Below are positions 1 to 8,478 of a stretch of 38,686 nucleotides of DNA, piece after piece. The DNA is from Deltaproteobacteria bacterium (GTDB lineage Bacteria; Desulfobacterota; DSM-4660; Desulfatiglandales; HGW-15), in contig JAFDAM010000013.1 in the NCBI GenBank assembly GCA_019313825.1, positions 1 through 38,686 of the forward strand. Direction: 5' to 3'. The notes below the pieces were generated by a model that saw only the letters and a program-made list of their open reading frames with translations, made no database searches and was not told the DNA's origin. The first letter of the stretch is position 1, and the number at the start of each line of letters is the position of its first letter. The translations under genes were made by a program, and so were the position numbers.

Positions 1-201
1 AATGGAAAGGAATGCGCTCAGGATGATGCAAAAGGAGTACGCAGCCGATGTCTGTGCCCTTGTCCAGCCGAATTCAGTCAGTATAGGGCTAAAGAAGACT
101 CCAAAACTATATAACGTCCCCCACATAACCGCGGTAGAGATAAAACAGGAGAGGACAATAATATATCCATAGAAAATTTTTGGCTTTCGGGTCTCAACCA
201 A
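1..201 (-). CDS. MFS transporter, OFA (oxalate/formate antiporter-like) family, N-terminal part
   Basis: Only the first 67 codons lie in the window; the gene runs off the left edge. It starts at a TTG at 199-201, which follows an in-frame TAA directly and has an AGGAGG site at 211-216 about nine bases upstream; no ATG is available earlier. The protein begins with a short basic stretch (VETRKPKIFYGY), then a hydrophobic helix (YIIVLSCFISTAVMWGTLYSFGVFF), and the sequence LTEFGWTRAQTS. The FGW(S/T)RA motif after the first membrane helix is typical of the OFA branch of the major facilitator superfamily, which exchanges or takes up small carboxylates such as oxalate and formate. The substrate cannot be read from this fragment. 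It is the last gene of the minus-strand block. Confidence 0.72.
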   Translation of the reverse strand, partial: MVETRKPKIFYGYIIVLSCFISTAVMWGTLYSFGVFFSPILTEFGWTRAQTSAAYSFCIILSAFLSI

Positions 202-320
202 TTACTGATTCCTCCTATCAGGAGCAGCACATGACTGATCAACAACAGGTTCTTTGGCTTCTCGTCTTCTCTATTAAGTGTGCGAATAGTCGTTACGTAG
301 CTCTAGGGCGCGCTAAAATC

Positions 321-665
321 CTATATGGATAGAAGAAATATCCTTTTCGCGTTATCCTCGAATATCTTCTTCTTATCTATATCAGGTATTTCCATCCGTT
401 CTATTGAAGCGATAGTTGTTCCGGTGGCCCTGTCACCGAGCCGGTCATCAAAGGGCATATCGGTTACGATCCGTTCTCTTCAGGGGGTAATTAAGGCGCT
501 CAGGGTGGTAGTGGAACTCGATGGTTGCAGTGGGTTTAGTGCAAATTTTTTCCTGGCTTATCCTGTGGTCAGGATTTGCCCGAACCTTTGTTATCTTTCA
601 ATCTTCCACATTTGCAAGCATCCCGCAATTATTATAGCAGAACATAGAGTTGGCTTTTTTATCAC
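321..665 (-). pseudogene. Chimeric remnant: N-terminus of a molybdopterin oxidoreductase joined to C-terminus of an amidohydrolase
   Basis: A good ribosome binding site (AAGGAGG, 672-678) precedes a GTG at 663-665 that opens as MIKKPTLC, then the frame is lost. In the next frame the reading is FCYNNCGML (Cys cluster of a [4Fe-4S] Mo/W enzyme), a TGA at 598-600, KITKVRANPD, KICTKPTA and FHYHPERLNYPLKR. This matches the first 70 residues of the intact Mo enzymes in this window block by block (for example KLCVKGTASMEYLYHPDRL). From about 479 a third frame gives ERIVTDMPFDDRLGD and ends IFEDNAKRIFLLSI followed by TAG at 321-323, which resembles the C-terminal end of amidohydrolase-2/ACMSD-type metal-dependent hydrolases. 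So a large deletion seems to have joined two neighbouring genes, with a further frameshift and a stop. The Mo part is firm; the amidohydrolase part is likely. It lies 21 bases after the ferredoxin gene, as if once in the same operon. Confidence 0.75.
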
Positions 666-686
666 CGCAAGCCTCCTTCTTTTGAG

Positions 687-905
687 TCACCACGGAAGCG
701 GAATTCTCCTTTCCCTGTCAGGAGTTACGAAGATTGCATCATTGGGGCAGTCAATCTCACAGGCAAAACATGACTGGCAATCTCTCAGATATTTAATGAC
801 CGCCTTTTCAATGGATTCATCAAGCCTGATGACGTCCATGGGACAACTGTCAACACACTCCCCGCAACCTGTACAGAGATCGTGATCTATCCGTCTTATC
901 CCCAT
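687..905 (-). CDS. Small 2x[4Fe-4S] ferredoxin-type subunit, partner of the adjacent flavoprotein
   Basis: This 72-residue protein carries two [4Fe-4S] motifs, CTGCGECVDSCP near residues 12-23 and CQSCFACEIDCP near residues 43-54. It has no signal peptide, so it is cytoplasmic. The ATG overlaps the end of the flavoprotein gene by ten bases and has an AGGGGGG site just upstream, so the two are translationally coupled. The arrangement, a flavoprotein of the fumarate reductase/AprA type with a short ferredoxin of the AprB type, suggests that the ferredoxin carries electrons to or from the FAD. Length and motifs are seen directly; the partnership is inferred from overlap. Confidence 0.85.
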   Translation of the reverse strand: MGIRRIDHDLCTGCGECVDSCPMDVIRLDESIEKAVIKYLRDCQSCFACEIDCPNDAIFVTPDRERRIPLPW

Positions 906-2644
906 TGCACCCCCCTGTTGGTGGCCGCTTCAAAAATAGGGCACAGGTATTTTTCTCTCTTGGGTTTATACTTATAATTATCCACAGGTATGTCCTCAGT
1001 CCATAGCTTGATCTTTTTATTCTCCTGTTTCAGCATGGACCATTTTAGCCAATCCACATTGTCGGTGTAAGGGAAGTCTTCCCTGAGACACCCTTCCCTG
1101 CTCTCCTCTCTCATCAATCTGGATCTTAGATACATCTCCGCCACAAGGACTATACTTTTGGTTTCATTTGCTATTCTGAGATAATGAGGATCTGTGGCAT
1201 AAAGTTGAGGCACTTCTTCATCCCTTATTCTTTCAACCTCTCTTACCGCCTTCTCTATCCTGTCACCTCGGGAGATAACGGTAACTCCATATGGGAGAAG
1301 GGCCTCGTGAATACCCAGGATTACGTGCTCAGGGTCAACGCCGTCTTCTATTTGCAGTGGCAAGAAGGTAAAATCCTTTAGGCGTCTAACCTGCTCCTCA
1401 TATACCTCGGGCTCTTTTGCATCTTTTAAATATTCAGCCGAAAACATACCGGCCCTTGCGCCTGAAATGGATGCACCTGGAAGGGCCGCAAAATGTGGAG
1501 GCCTGGACATGGCGTCCCCGCATGCATATAGACCCTGAAGATCGGTCTCGCATCTGGTGTTAGTCACCGCACCGCCGCCGGTTCCGATGGTTGTATACAG
1601 GGCCGGAGCCCATTCGATCTTCTTGACTATACGATCTCCTACAAGTATGCCTGTCCTTTCAAGTATCATGGTCACTTGAGGAATTGATATTTTCATGATG
1701 TGAATATCTGCAGGCGTTAACGAGGTCATATCGAGATATATGGGCCCCCTTCCTGCCCTTACCTCCATTGCGCTTGCTGCTGAAACAGATGACATACTGG
1801 CAAAATCGCCAAGCTCGCGATCATACTCCTTCATGAATCTTTCACCCTCGGAATTTACGAATCTTCCTCCAAGAGCAATAAACAGGATCAAACCATGGGT
1901 GTCAAAGTCTGTGGCAGTGGTGTGCAGCCTCTCTCCTGTCTCGAACCTTCCCAACCTTGCGCCTGCCCGATATGCCATGGTGCAGGATTCCCCTGTCTGG
2001 AACCTGTGGCAGGAAAATCTGGATTTAAGACCGCAGCCGCCGGAGGCAAGAATAACGGCCCTTGCTTTAATGACCCTGAAGTCGCCTGTCCTTACATCAA
2101 AACCCACAGCCCCTGTAACGCGTTCCTCCGGTCTTCCTTTCTCTGTTAACAGATCGGTTATCATGGTGTTGCCTATGACTTGAACACCGATTTCTTTTAC
2201 CTTCGCGGCCATGGCTGCCATCATCTGAGGGCCGTGGAACATGCCCACCATCTTTGCAAATCTGCCTTTCTTCCTCTTGAAAATCCCGTTCTCGTCTTTT
2301 TCCCAAGTCACCCCATATTGTTCCATATCCAATATCCGGTCATAATTTTCATTCAGCCAGATATTAAGCCACTCTTCTTCGTATATGCCGGCTCCGTATG
2401 CCTCACTAAGCCCCCACAGTTTAACCAGATCCTCCCTGTTGTCTTCGGGGAAGATCATGGTAAATACTCCCGCAGCAAAGGTGGATATGCTATCCTTGCC
2501 TATGGTGCCCTTGCTCACCAGAGTCACCCTTTCGATACCTGCTTCTTTGGCCTTTATGGCCGCAAACGATCCTGCAAGACCGCCTCCTATAACCAGGATG
2601 TCAGTATCAATCCTCTCTTCTTTTATCTCTTTTAAAAAAGACAT
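896..2644 (-). CDS. FAD-dependent oxidoreductase, fumarate reductase/succinate dehydrogenase/AprA flavoprotein family
   Basis: About 582 residues. The N-terminus has the FAD dinucleotide-binding signature DILVIGGGLAGSFAA (residues ~17-31) followed by the acidic and small-residue pattern of the fumarate reductase flavoprotein family. Further on are ARAVILASGGCG (~195-206) and the second FAD-contacting segment CETDLQGLYACGDAM (~370-385). Two in-frame ATGs are present, 2650 and 2644. The AAAGG site abuts the first one and is correctly spaced (about 7 bases) from the second, so 2644 is preferred. There is no Tat or Sec signal, so it works in the cytoplasm, with electrons passing through the overlapping ferredoxin gene. 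Substrate could be an unsaturated acid or acyl-CoA formed by the ring pathway encoded upstream; adenylylsulfate reductase itself is unlikely because AprA is longer and its partner AprB is about twice this ferredoxin's size. Confidence 0.85.
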   Translation of the reverse strand: MSFLKEIKEERIDTDILVIGGGLAGSFAAIKAKEAGIERVTLVSKGTIGKDSISTFAAGVFTMIFPEDNREDLVKLWGLSEAYGAGIYEEEWLNIWLNENYDRILDMEQYGVTWEKDENGIFKRKKGRFAKMVGMFHGPQMMAAMAAKVKEIGVQVIGNTMITDLLTEKGRPEERVTGAVGFDVRTGDFRVIKARAVILASGGCGLKSRFSCHRFQTGESCTMAYRAGARLGRFETGERLHTTATDFDTHGLILFIALGGRFVNSEGERFMKEYDRELGDFASMSSVSAASAMEVRAGRGPIYLDMTSLTPADIHIMKISIPQVTMILERTGILVGDRIVKKIEWAPALYTTIGTGGGAVTNTRCETDLQGLYACGDAMSRPPHFAALPGASISGARAGMFSAEYLKDAKEPEVYEEQVRRLKDFTFLPLQIEDGVDPEHVILGIHEALLPYGVTVISRGDRIEKAVREVERIRDEEVPQLYATDPHYLRIANETKSIVLVAEMYLRSRLMREESREGCLREDFPYTDNVDWLKWSMLKQENKKIKLWTEDIPVDNYKYKPKREKYLCPIFEAATNRGVQWG

Positions 2645-2777
2645 GGTCATACCTTTATTGCATTAATTAGAAAAGCAATCCTGTCCGACATTGGTGCCTG
2701 AAACTTCATACCTGCCCATGCCAGAACTTCTAAATGAAGTAACGGTGCTTGCCTCAAACAAAGAGCTCCTTGAGCGC

Positions 2778-2799
2778 AGCGTTCATTGAGTGGAACGCT
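2778..2799. other. 7-bp hairpin between dctM and the flavoprotein gene
   Basis: AGCGTTC and GAACGCT flank an 8-base loop in the gap between dctM (stop at 2891) and the flavoprotein start. On the minus-strand transcript it is not followed by a T-run, so it is not a standard intrinsic terminator. It could limit read-through or stabilise an mRNA end. The rest of the 246-base gap shows no gene. Confidence 0.35.
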
Positions 2800-2890
2800 C
2801 GAAAAAATTTTTGATATTTCCGCGTTACTAAATTATAGTTCTTATATGCTTGGCTACACATTAAAAAGATCCAGACTTGATTAATTTTTT

Positions 2891-4213
2891 CTAGCCCCCT
2901 GCCCTCATAAGCGAGGGCAACCAGAGAGCCAACACTGGAAAGGCTATTATCAATCCCATGGCTATGGCGTCACATAAAAGGAACGGGAAGGCGGCTTTAT
3001 AGATTTCTTCCATGGTTGTGTCCTTGGGAGCAACGCTTTTCATGACAAACAGGGAAAGCCCGAAAGGAGGTGACGTCAATGCCATTTCCATGTTTATCAG
3101 GAATATGATTCCAAACCACACGGGATCAAATTTCAGGGCGTAGATAACCGGCATAAAGATGGGAAGTGTGATGAGCATAATAGGAACCTGGCCCATGAAC
3201 ATACCCAGAAAGATAAGAACGATTTGCATCACGATGATGATCATTATCGGGGATAAAGGCAGGTTCAATGTAAAGTCAACCATTCCCTGGGTGGCCCCCG
3301 TGAATGCCAGTGTCTGACTAAAGCCCGTGGCGCCGACGATGATCATGAAAATAATAACCGTAAGAGCAAAGGCATTCTGGATCGATTTTTTCAGCATCGC
3401 CCAATTGAGTCTTCCATAAGCGGCAGCTGTCATGAATGTACCAAAAGTACCCGTAGCCGCTGCTTCCGTAGGCGTTGCTATACCTATTATAATGACACCG
3501 ATGACAAGGAAGACAATGAAGCCCATGGGCAGTACATATTTGACGAGATTTATTATCTTTTCACCGAAAGTGCTCGGGCTTACTTCATAGGCCGGTGCAA
3601 TCCCCGGTTGCAGCCAGCATCTCCCTATGATATAGCCAGCATACAGGGTAGCCATGATCAGGCCCGGAATAATAATGGCGATCAGAAGTTTGCCGATAGA
3701 TATCTCTCCAATGGCACCAAGCAGAACAGCCAGGCTGCTCGGAGGAATCATAATGGCCAGGCCGCCGCTGCCCAAAATGGGACCGAGGCTCATGGGTTTT
3801 TTATATCCCCGCTTTTCCATCTCTGGAACCAGCGTCGACCCTAACATGGCCGTGCTTCCCATGCTGGCTCCGGTCAGACATGAAAGTAAGGCTCCACCGA
3901 TAACAGCAAGCAGCCCCAGCCTTCCGGGCAGACGCCCCAGCCATTTATCTATGCTATCCAGCAAATGGACTACCAGTCCCGAATGGTACATCACCTCTCC
4001 CATAAGGATGAAAAGCGGAATTGGCAGGAGCGTAAAGATAGTGACCGACTCAAAGATGTTATTTATAAGCAGTTGTAACCCGGGGGCTCCTCCCCAAAGA
4101 ATATATCCCAAAATAGCATTGATAAACAAAAAACTGAAAGCTACCGGCATGCCGGTAAGCATCAGAAATATCAAACCTCCGAAAATCAAAGCCAGAACCA
4201 TCCACCATTCCAT
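2891..4213 (-). CDS. dctM: TRAP transporter large permease (DctM family), copy 1
   Basis: 440 residues, almost wholly hydrophobic, about twelve to thirteen membrane helices. Family landmarks are FGGLIFLMLTGMPVAF near the start, PLFILMGEVMYHSG (~60-73), GGALLSCLTGASMGSTAMLGS (~90-110) and the loop GGLAIMIPPSS (~135). It forms the ion-driven permease of a tripartite ATP-independent periplasmic carrier with the DctQ and DctP encoded just upstream. The start MEWWM is chosen because the second dctM in this window begins MEWWL at the same point and because a GAGGG site lies upstream; an earlier ATG at 4261 would fall inside hairpin repeats. Roughly 70 percent of residues match the other copy (20473-21786) by eye. 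Confidence 0.93.
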   Translation of the reverse strand: MEWWMVLALIFGGLIFLMLTGMPVAFSFLFINAILGYILWGGAPGLQLLINNIFESVTIFTLLPIPLFILMGEVMYHSGLVVHLLDSIDKWLGRLPGRLGLLAVIGGALLSCLTGASMGSTAMLGSTLVPEMEKRGYKKPMSLGPILGSGGLAIMIPPSSLAVLLGAIGEISIGKLLIAIIIPGLIMATLYAGYIIGRCWLQPGIAPAYEVSPSTFGEKIINLVKYVLPMGFIVFLVIGVIIIGIATPTEAAATGTFGTFMTAAAYGRLNWAMLKKSIQNAFALTVIIFMIIVGATGFSQTLAFTGATQGMVDFTLNLPLSPIMIIIVMQIVLIFLGMFMGQVPIMLITLPIFMPVIYALKFDPVWFGIIFLINMEMALTSPPFGLSLFVMKSVAPKDTTMEEIYKAAFPFLLCDAIAMGLIIAFPVLALWLPSLMRAGG

Positions 4214-4238
4214 ACAATCACATCCCTCAAGTAGATAC

Positions 4239-4314
4239 CCACGGGTCCACGCCCGTGGCACTCCAAAGGCACTAACTTATTTTAGGCATTCACCCCCGGG
4301 CTAACGCCCGGGGG
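4239..4314. repeat. Pair of REP-like GC-rich palindromes
   Basis: Two strong hairpins sit in the dctQ-dctM gap: CCACGGG/CCCGTGG at 4239-4258 with a 6-base loop, and CCCCCGGGC/GCCCGGGGG at 4293-4314 with a 4-base loop. Both carry the same core (an inverted (C)CCGGGC/CACGGG with a short TAAC or TCCACG loop) and are much richer in GC than their surroundings. They look like two units of an interspersed palindromic repeat of the host genome. Lying inside an operon, they could also affect relative dctQ and dctM expression. Confidence 0.55.
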
Positions 4315-4471
4315 CCGCTGTAATTTTTGATAGAATAATAATAAAAAATCAGCATTATTCCAAAGAAGTCCCCACTGCTTTGGCATGGCAAAATGCAACA
4401 GGAGCAAATCGATACTAAGAAAGGTTTTTGCTTTTCAGGGTTCTCTCCCTATGCCTTGAGCATTTGTCCTC

Positions 4472-4996
4472 TTACGACATCACTTTTTTATTGGCTTTTT
4501 CCCATTCCTTAGAAACAAGCATGCTGTAAGCTTTCCTTAAAAACTGCACGAACAGCAGGAAAAAACCAATGGGAATAACCGCGAAGATGGGAAAATCAGG
4601 GGGGCCGACAGCGGTAGGCTGATGGAGTCCCCTTCTAAAATGATCCAGGGTAACAATGGAGCCGAACCAGGTAAAAAGAAGGCAGAGGATTGCCACCAGT
4701 ATTGAGACTATCCCTTTAATCGTTGTTTGCATCTTTTGTTTCAATCGGATGGTGATGAGATCCATCTCGACATGTCCCTCTCTCTTTAAGAGCCAAGCGG
4801 CTCCTAAAAAGGTGATATAGAGAAGGGCATATTCACAAAATTCTATCACCCATTCGGTTCCTCGCCCGAGAAAATACCGCGATAAGACCTCCCAACAGAC
4901 CGCAAGCATCATAGCGGTCATGATACACATGCCCATAATCGCCAGGAAACTAAGAAGAAAATCAAAAACACGCCAGAATCGAATGAATAATTTCAT
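4472..4996 (-). CDS. dctQ: TRAP transporter small permease (DctQ family), copy 1
   Basis: 174 residues with four hydrophobic helices (about 10-35, 48-70, 90-115, 130-155), the size and layout of DctQ proteins. Landmarks shared with the second copy are CWEVLSRYFLGRGTEWVIE and GHVEMDLI in the middle and the end PPDFPIFAVIPIGFFLLFVQF. A binding site AAGGATAAAGG precedes the ATG. The protein joins DctM in the membrane and contacts the substrate-loaded binding protein. It lies between dctP and dctM as in most TRAP operons. Confidence 0.93.
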   Translation of the reverse strand: MKLFIRFWRVFDFLLSFLAIMGMCIMTAMMLAVCWEVLSRYFLGRGTEWVIEFCEYALLYITFLGAAWLLKREGHVEMDLITIRLKQKMQTTIKGIVSILVAILCLLFTWFGSIVTLDHFRRGLHQPTAVGPPDFPIFAVIPIGFFLLFVQFLRKAYSMLVSKEWEKANKKVMS

Positions 4997-5041
4997 ATGC
5001 CTTTATCCTTCTGCAAACTGACTTCTCAAGATAAATGATTG

Positions 5042-5076
5042 TTTCAGGGGAAGGATATTCACCCCTTCCCCTGAAA
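5042..5076 (-). promoter_or_regulatory. Intercistronic 13-bp hairpin between dctP and dctQ (copy 1)
   Basis: TTTCAGGGGAAGG and CCTTCCCCTGAAA form a perfect 13-bp stem with a 9-base loop, between the dctP stop (5153) and the dctQ start (4996). No T-run follows on the minus-strand transcript. Such a stem would protect the 3' end of the dctP message, giving more binding protein than permease. The second TRAP operon has a hairpin of unrelated sequence at the equivalent place (22372-22400). Confidence 0.7.
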
Positions 5077-5152
5077 GTTCATTTCATTTTTTAAGCTAAG
5101 CCCGAGCCAGGTTTCAAATGATTATTGTTAAAGCCAGGACTGTATAGATTAA

Positions 5153-6148
5153 TTACTTTACCAATAATGCCTTTAATTTGGGAGCAGTGTCGGGCGACTT
5201 CTTTGCCAGCTTGTCCCATGCGGAATTATAAATCAGTTTGAGGTAAGCCTCATTATCAGCGGGTGAAAAGGTGATCACTTGTGTCTTTTTACTGTCATAA
5301 ACTAATTGCCTCTGAGCATCACCCTGTTTTATTAAGAATGTCTCTGCCTTTGGATCAAAATCATTATATTTCCAAGCGATTATCCTGTCCTGCAGATCCT
5401 TTGAAAGCTTGCCCCATTTCTTGGGATTTGCAAGCCATGCGACGCTTCCGCGATAGAAGCCGGGCTCGATCATATACTTGGTCACTTCATGCCAGCTAAA
5501 TCCTTTGACGAATCCTATTGTAGTCATCACGAATCCGTCGACCACGCCCCGTTCCATGGCGGTATAAATCTCGGGCATCGCCATCAGCACCGGGGCTGCA
5601 CCCAATGCCTTTACAAGTGGTGAAATCGCCGGGAAAACGCGGATCTTTTTACCGACTATATCCGCCGGAGTTTTAGGATGAAAATTGCTGAACATATAAA
5701 AAGGTCTACCATACGCCATCTCCCCTAAATAGATAAAGCCGGCCTTTTTATGGAGTTCGGAAAATATCTCGAAAAAACCGGAATCCCGAATCTCTTTATG
5801 GGTCTTATTGGAATACATGATTGAGTGTGACACATGCAGCACGGCACTGTAAAAGCTGCAAGAAGTGGCGCACATATCTATTGCCCCGCTCCTCACCGCC
5901 TCGTGCAGCTGAAATCCTGGAATAATCTCAGGCCCGCCGGCCCAGTTGATGAAAGCTTCACCCTTGAACTTCTGATTGAAATCGTTGACGATCATCTCAA
6001 AGGCCTTGATGGTAGGATTTCCTTTGGGAAGGAATGATACGGCCTTGAATTTGACTTCTTGGGCTAAAAGTCCCCCCGAAGCGGCCAATACGAAAAAAGC
6101 GACCAAAAGCATAAAACCCGTAAATTTGAATACTCCCTTTTTTACCAT
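5153..6148 (-). CDS. dctP: TRAP transporter substrate-binding protein (DctP family), copy 1
   Basis: 331 residues. A basic N-terminus and a hydrophobic helix (GFMLLVAFFVLAASG) form a Sec signal peptide, with likely cleavage near residue 29 (GLLAQ), so it is periplasmic. The family core is present: AVRSGAIDMC, GKKIRVFPA (~175-183, with the conserved Arg that pairs with a substrate carboxylate), MPEIYTAMERGVVDG and the closing helices. AAAGGAGG precedes the ATG. The conserved Arg suggests an organic acid as substrate, which fits the decarboxylase genes upstream; the exact acid is unknown. The paralogue at 22460-23482 is clearly related. Confidence 0.93.
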   Translation of the reverse strand: MVKKGVFKFTGFMLLVAFFVLAASGGLLAQEVKFKAVSFLPKGNPTIKAFEMIVNDFNQKFKGEAFINWAGGPEIIPGFQLHEAVRSGAIDMCATSCSFYSAVLHVSHSIMYSNKTHKEIRDSGFFEIFSELHKKAGFIYLGEMAYGRPFYMFSNFHPKTPADIVGKKIRVFPAISPLVKALGAAPVLMAMPEIYTAMERGVVDGFVMTTIGFVKGFSWHEVTKYMIEPGFYRGSVAWLANPKKWGKLSKDLQDRIIAWKYNDFDPKAETFLIKQGDAQRQLVYDSKKTQVITFSPADNEAYLKLIYNSAWDKLAKKSPDTAPKLKALLVK

Positions 6149-6448
6149 TGCTATACCTCCTTTTTATTATCAGTTCAATTTAACCCACAATGCATATATA
6201 TATACATCACCCTTTTACACCTGATTTTATTTTTTAATCTTAGGCATTGATAAATTGAGTATTTTTCAAAAGGCTCAAATTGGCCATGGAGTTATAAATG
6301 ACTTAACAATACAGTCAGCAATCTTCTATTTATGTAACGCTTCGGTATGAACGTAAACCGGTTTGTTTTATGATGGATCATGTTGTAAATCAATCAATTT
6401 TTATAGTCTAATTTATTTTACCAGAATTGGTATGGAAACACAAATTAT
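6149..6448. other. AT-rich upstream region of dctP, no gene seen
   Basis: About 300 bases between dctP and the start of the decayed repeat at 6449. It is AT-rich, with a TATATATATA run at 6195-6204 that may belong to the dctP promoter, but no pair of promoter boxes is convincing. No reading frame resembles a protein. Confidence 0.4.
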
Positions 6449-6636
6449 TGCAAAAGTCGCGCCAAAGTTGAGATATTCCATCTAACAGTCTATAATTTCA
6501 TGTTATATGACAAGCCCCGTTTAAAAATGTCGTTATTCAACTGTCGCATATTGATATTATTTACCATCTCAATTTAAAATAGCCAACCACTCCTGCCCTA
6601 CTTTGATACAACTTACTATATCACCCCTTCCATGAA
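6449..6636. repeat. Intergenic repeat, copy C (most decayed of three)
   Basis: This stretch aligns without gaps, from the TTTGATACAAC box back through an imperfect palindrome (6548-6575), with copy A at 12458-12650, and less closely with copy B at 30402-30566. Copy A and C also share ATCACCCCTTCCA just beyond. Read on the minus strand, it retains codons of the same phase as A and B (QYATV, then scattered matches) with stops in several places, including a TGA at the same codon as in the other two. It lies between a UbiD gene and dctP. Function unknown; probably a very old copy of a mobile or formerly coding element. Confidence 0.5.
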
Positions 6637-6847
6637 AAGTTTAAAGAACGAAAAGACCACGTTACCTTATTGAATAGAAAAAAGCTTTCATAAAGCACTG
6701 CAATCAAAATCCAAAGCCCTTTAAATGGGTTGAGATAGGGCAAGAAATATTGGCCAAAGCCAAAAGGCTTAACTATATCGTCTAAGTATATGAATTTAAT
6801 ACACGTAACACCATAAGCATCGAAACCCGAAAGACCGGCCTCATGTA

Positions 6848-8461
6848 TCAGACCTTCTTCCTGCCCTTTGCCAACTTCTCTCCGGTTAAGAAATGATCGC
6901 CTTTCAGGGCCAGGTCTGCTTCTTCTTCGTTCTCACCGGTCCACAATCCGAGGGAGTAACCGTACCATGGCCGTTTGGGGTTCAGCTTGGGCAGGCCCAG
7001 CTCTTCCCATATCTCTTTTGCATGCTCCATATATTCCTGTTTTGGCAGCGACACCGGTGGGTAGCCCCACTTGCGGGTGGCATCAATGAGCAGACCGGAG
7101 GTATCCGGCCGGGGTGGAATAATGGCAAAGTCTCCCGATGAAAAAGTCCCCGGCTGGTAAGATGAGGGGTCCAGGCCCAGGGCTTTACCAGGCGTGGTTC
7201 TTATATCCAGATGAGGCTGGACACGGTAGCCCATGGCCCAGAATACTGAATCCGTATCCCTGGCGTCAATATCCTCGTCCACAGCTATAATAAATTTACC
7301 CATGTTGGGAGAAAAGCCAGAGGCACAGTTTAAGGCCTGCCAGGGTTGCATAGGGTTAAGCTTCTTTAAGCGGATGACCCAGATGGCGTTGCCTCCGCTG
7401 GCCTCGTGGAGGCAGACCTCCAGTATTCCCGGTATGTTGCATTGATATTTGAGAAACCGATAAATAGTGGCCTCCTGTGCCAGGATTCGGATCTTGCTGT
7501 CCTCGCTGGGTGGAAACTGGCCTATAAATGCGTGATATATGGGATTCTTGCGGAGGGTAATACATCTTACTTCAAAATAAGGGCTGGTTGTCCGGGTCCC
7601 CATATATCCGGTGTATTCGCCAAAGCCGCCCTCTGGCTCCACCTGGTCCGTGGGCATGATCCCTTCCAGTACGATCTCCGCAAAGGCAGGCACCTCGATA
7701 TCCACGGTTTTGCATTTAACCACTTTAATGGGCTCCCTGGCGATGCCGCCGGCCACGGCCAATTCGTCCATACCATAAGGAATCTTGGCCGTGGACACCA
7801 GGCCCAGACAGGGAGGTCCTCCCAGGGCAATGGCCACCTCCAGAGGCCTCCCTAAACTCTTGGCCTTGGTCCAGTGAATGCCCAGGTGCTGGCCGATACC
7901 GAGTTGGATGCCGGTCCTTGTGCGGCTTTTTATATGGACTCGATAGGTGCCTATATTGGGTACGCCGGTTTCAGGATCTTTGGTGATCCATAAACCGGAA
8001 GTGATAAAAGGCGCCGGGTCAAATCCGGGGAGAGAGATAGGCGCAGGGAACTGCTCCAGCCCGCCGCCTTCCTTTTCCAGTTCCTCTCCCATTTGTACGA
8101 CTTCCTGAACCGGGGCCTCCTCTACTAATTCCGCCGCAATTGAGGAGTCTTGGGCTTCTACCCAGCGCGGCTGGATCTCATCAGGCCGGCAATTCATAGC
8201 CAGGGCATAGATATCCCGGCTTGCTGCATGGGCACCAACTACAACGGGCATGTCGTATGTCCTTCCCTTGACATCGGTTACGTTTTCGAAAAGGAAGGCC
8301 TTCCTTTCCTCTTCAGGAAGCCCCCGGAATTGCCAGCGAACCAGAGGCATCAACTCAGTGTCTTTGTTGATCCGTCTTTTTACCCTGACGAGCTTGCCAC
8401 GATCCTCCAACACCTGTAAATACTCTCCAAGATCCTTATAGTAAGGACGGTCAGCTGCCAT
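6848..8461 (-). CDS. UbiD-family prenylated-FMN (de)carboxylase, copy 1
   Basis: 537 residues, starting at MAADRPYY behind a textbook AAGGAGG; an earlier ATG at 8503 has no such site. UbiD-family features are clear: an N-terminal LGEYLQVLEDRGKLVRVKR segment, NIGTYRVHIKS (Arg 174), VPYG-type KIPYGMDELAVAGG (~227-239), and EPEGGFGEYTGY with the paired acids Glu277 and Glu282. Arg plus the two Glu are the catalytic set known from Fdc1 and UbiD enzymes, which use prenylated FMN. The family reversibly (de)carboxylates aromatic, heteroaromatic or alpha,beta-unsaturated acids. EGGFGE replaces the more usual EGPFGE. It follows a Mo enzyme gene in the same direction. No UbiX, which makes the cofactor, lies in the window. 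Confidence 0.93.
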   Translation of the reverse strand: MAADRPYYKDLGEYLQVLEDRGKLVRVKRRINKDTELMPLVRWQFRGLPEEERKAFLFENVTDVKGRTYDMPVVVGAHAASRDIYALAMNCRPDEIQPRWVEAQDSSIAAELVEEAPVQEVVQMGEELEKEGGGLEQFPAPISLPGFDPAPFITSGLWITKDPETGVPNIGTYRVHIKSRTRTGIQLGIGQHLGIHWTKAKSLGRPLEVAIALGGPPCLGLVSTAKIPYGMDELAVAGGIAREPIKVVKCKTVDIEVPAFAEIVLEGIMPTDQVEPEGGFGEYTGYMGTRTTSPYFEVRCITLRKNPIYHAFIGQFPPSEDSKIRILAQEATIYRFLKYQCNIPGILEVCLHEASGGNAIWVIRLKKLNPMQPWQALNCASGFSPNMGKFIIAVDEDIDARDTDSVFWAMGYRVQPHLDIRTTPGKALGLDPSSYQPGTFSSGDFAIIPPRPDTSGLLIDATRKWGYPPVSLPKQEYMEHAKEIWEELGLPKLNPKRPWYGYSLGLWTGENEEEADLALKGDHFLTGEKLAKGRKKV

Positions 8462-8478
8462 GATTCTTCCTCCTTGAT

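Noticed and set aside
325-885. A 186-codon open frame on the plus strand
   Set aside because: It lies antisense to the ferredoxin gene and the Mo enzyme/amidohydrolase relic, both of which have real family motifs; it has no binding site or recognisable domain.
896-2644. Flavoprotein pair as adenylylsulfate reductase AprAB
   Set aside because: Real AprA is longer and AprB is about 150 residues with a long tail; this ferredoxin has 72, and no sat or qmo genes are near.
4214-4261. N-terminal extension of DctM copy 1 (16 residues)
   Set aside because: It falls in a hairpin repeat, is absent from the paralogue and lacks a binding site; the MEWW start is used.
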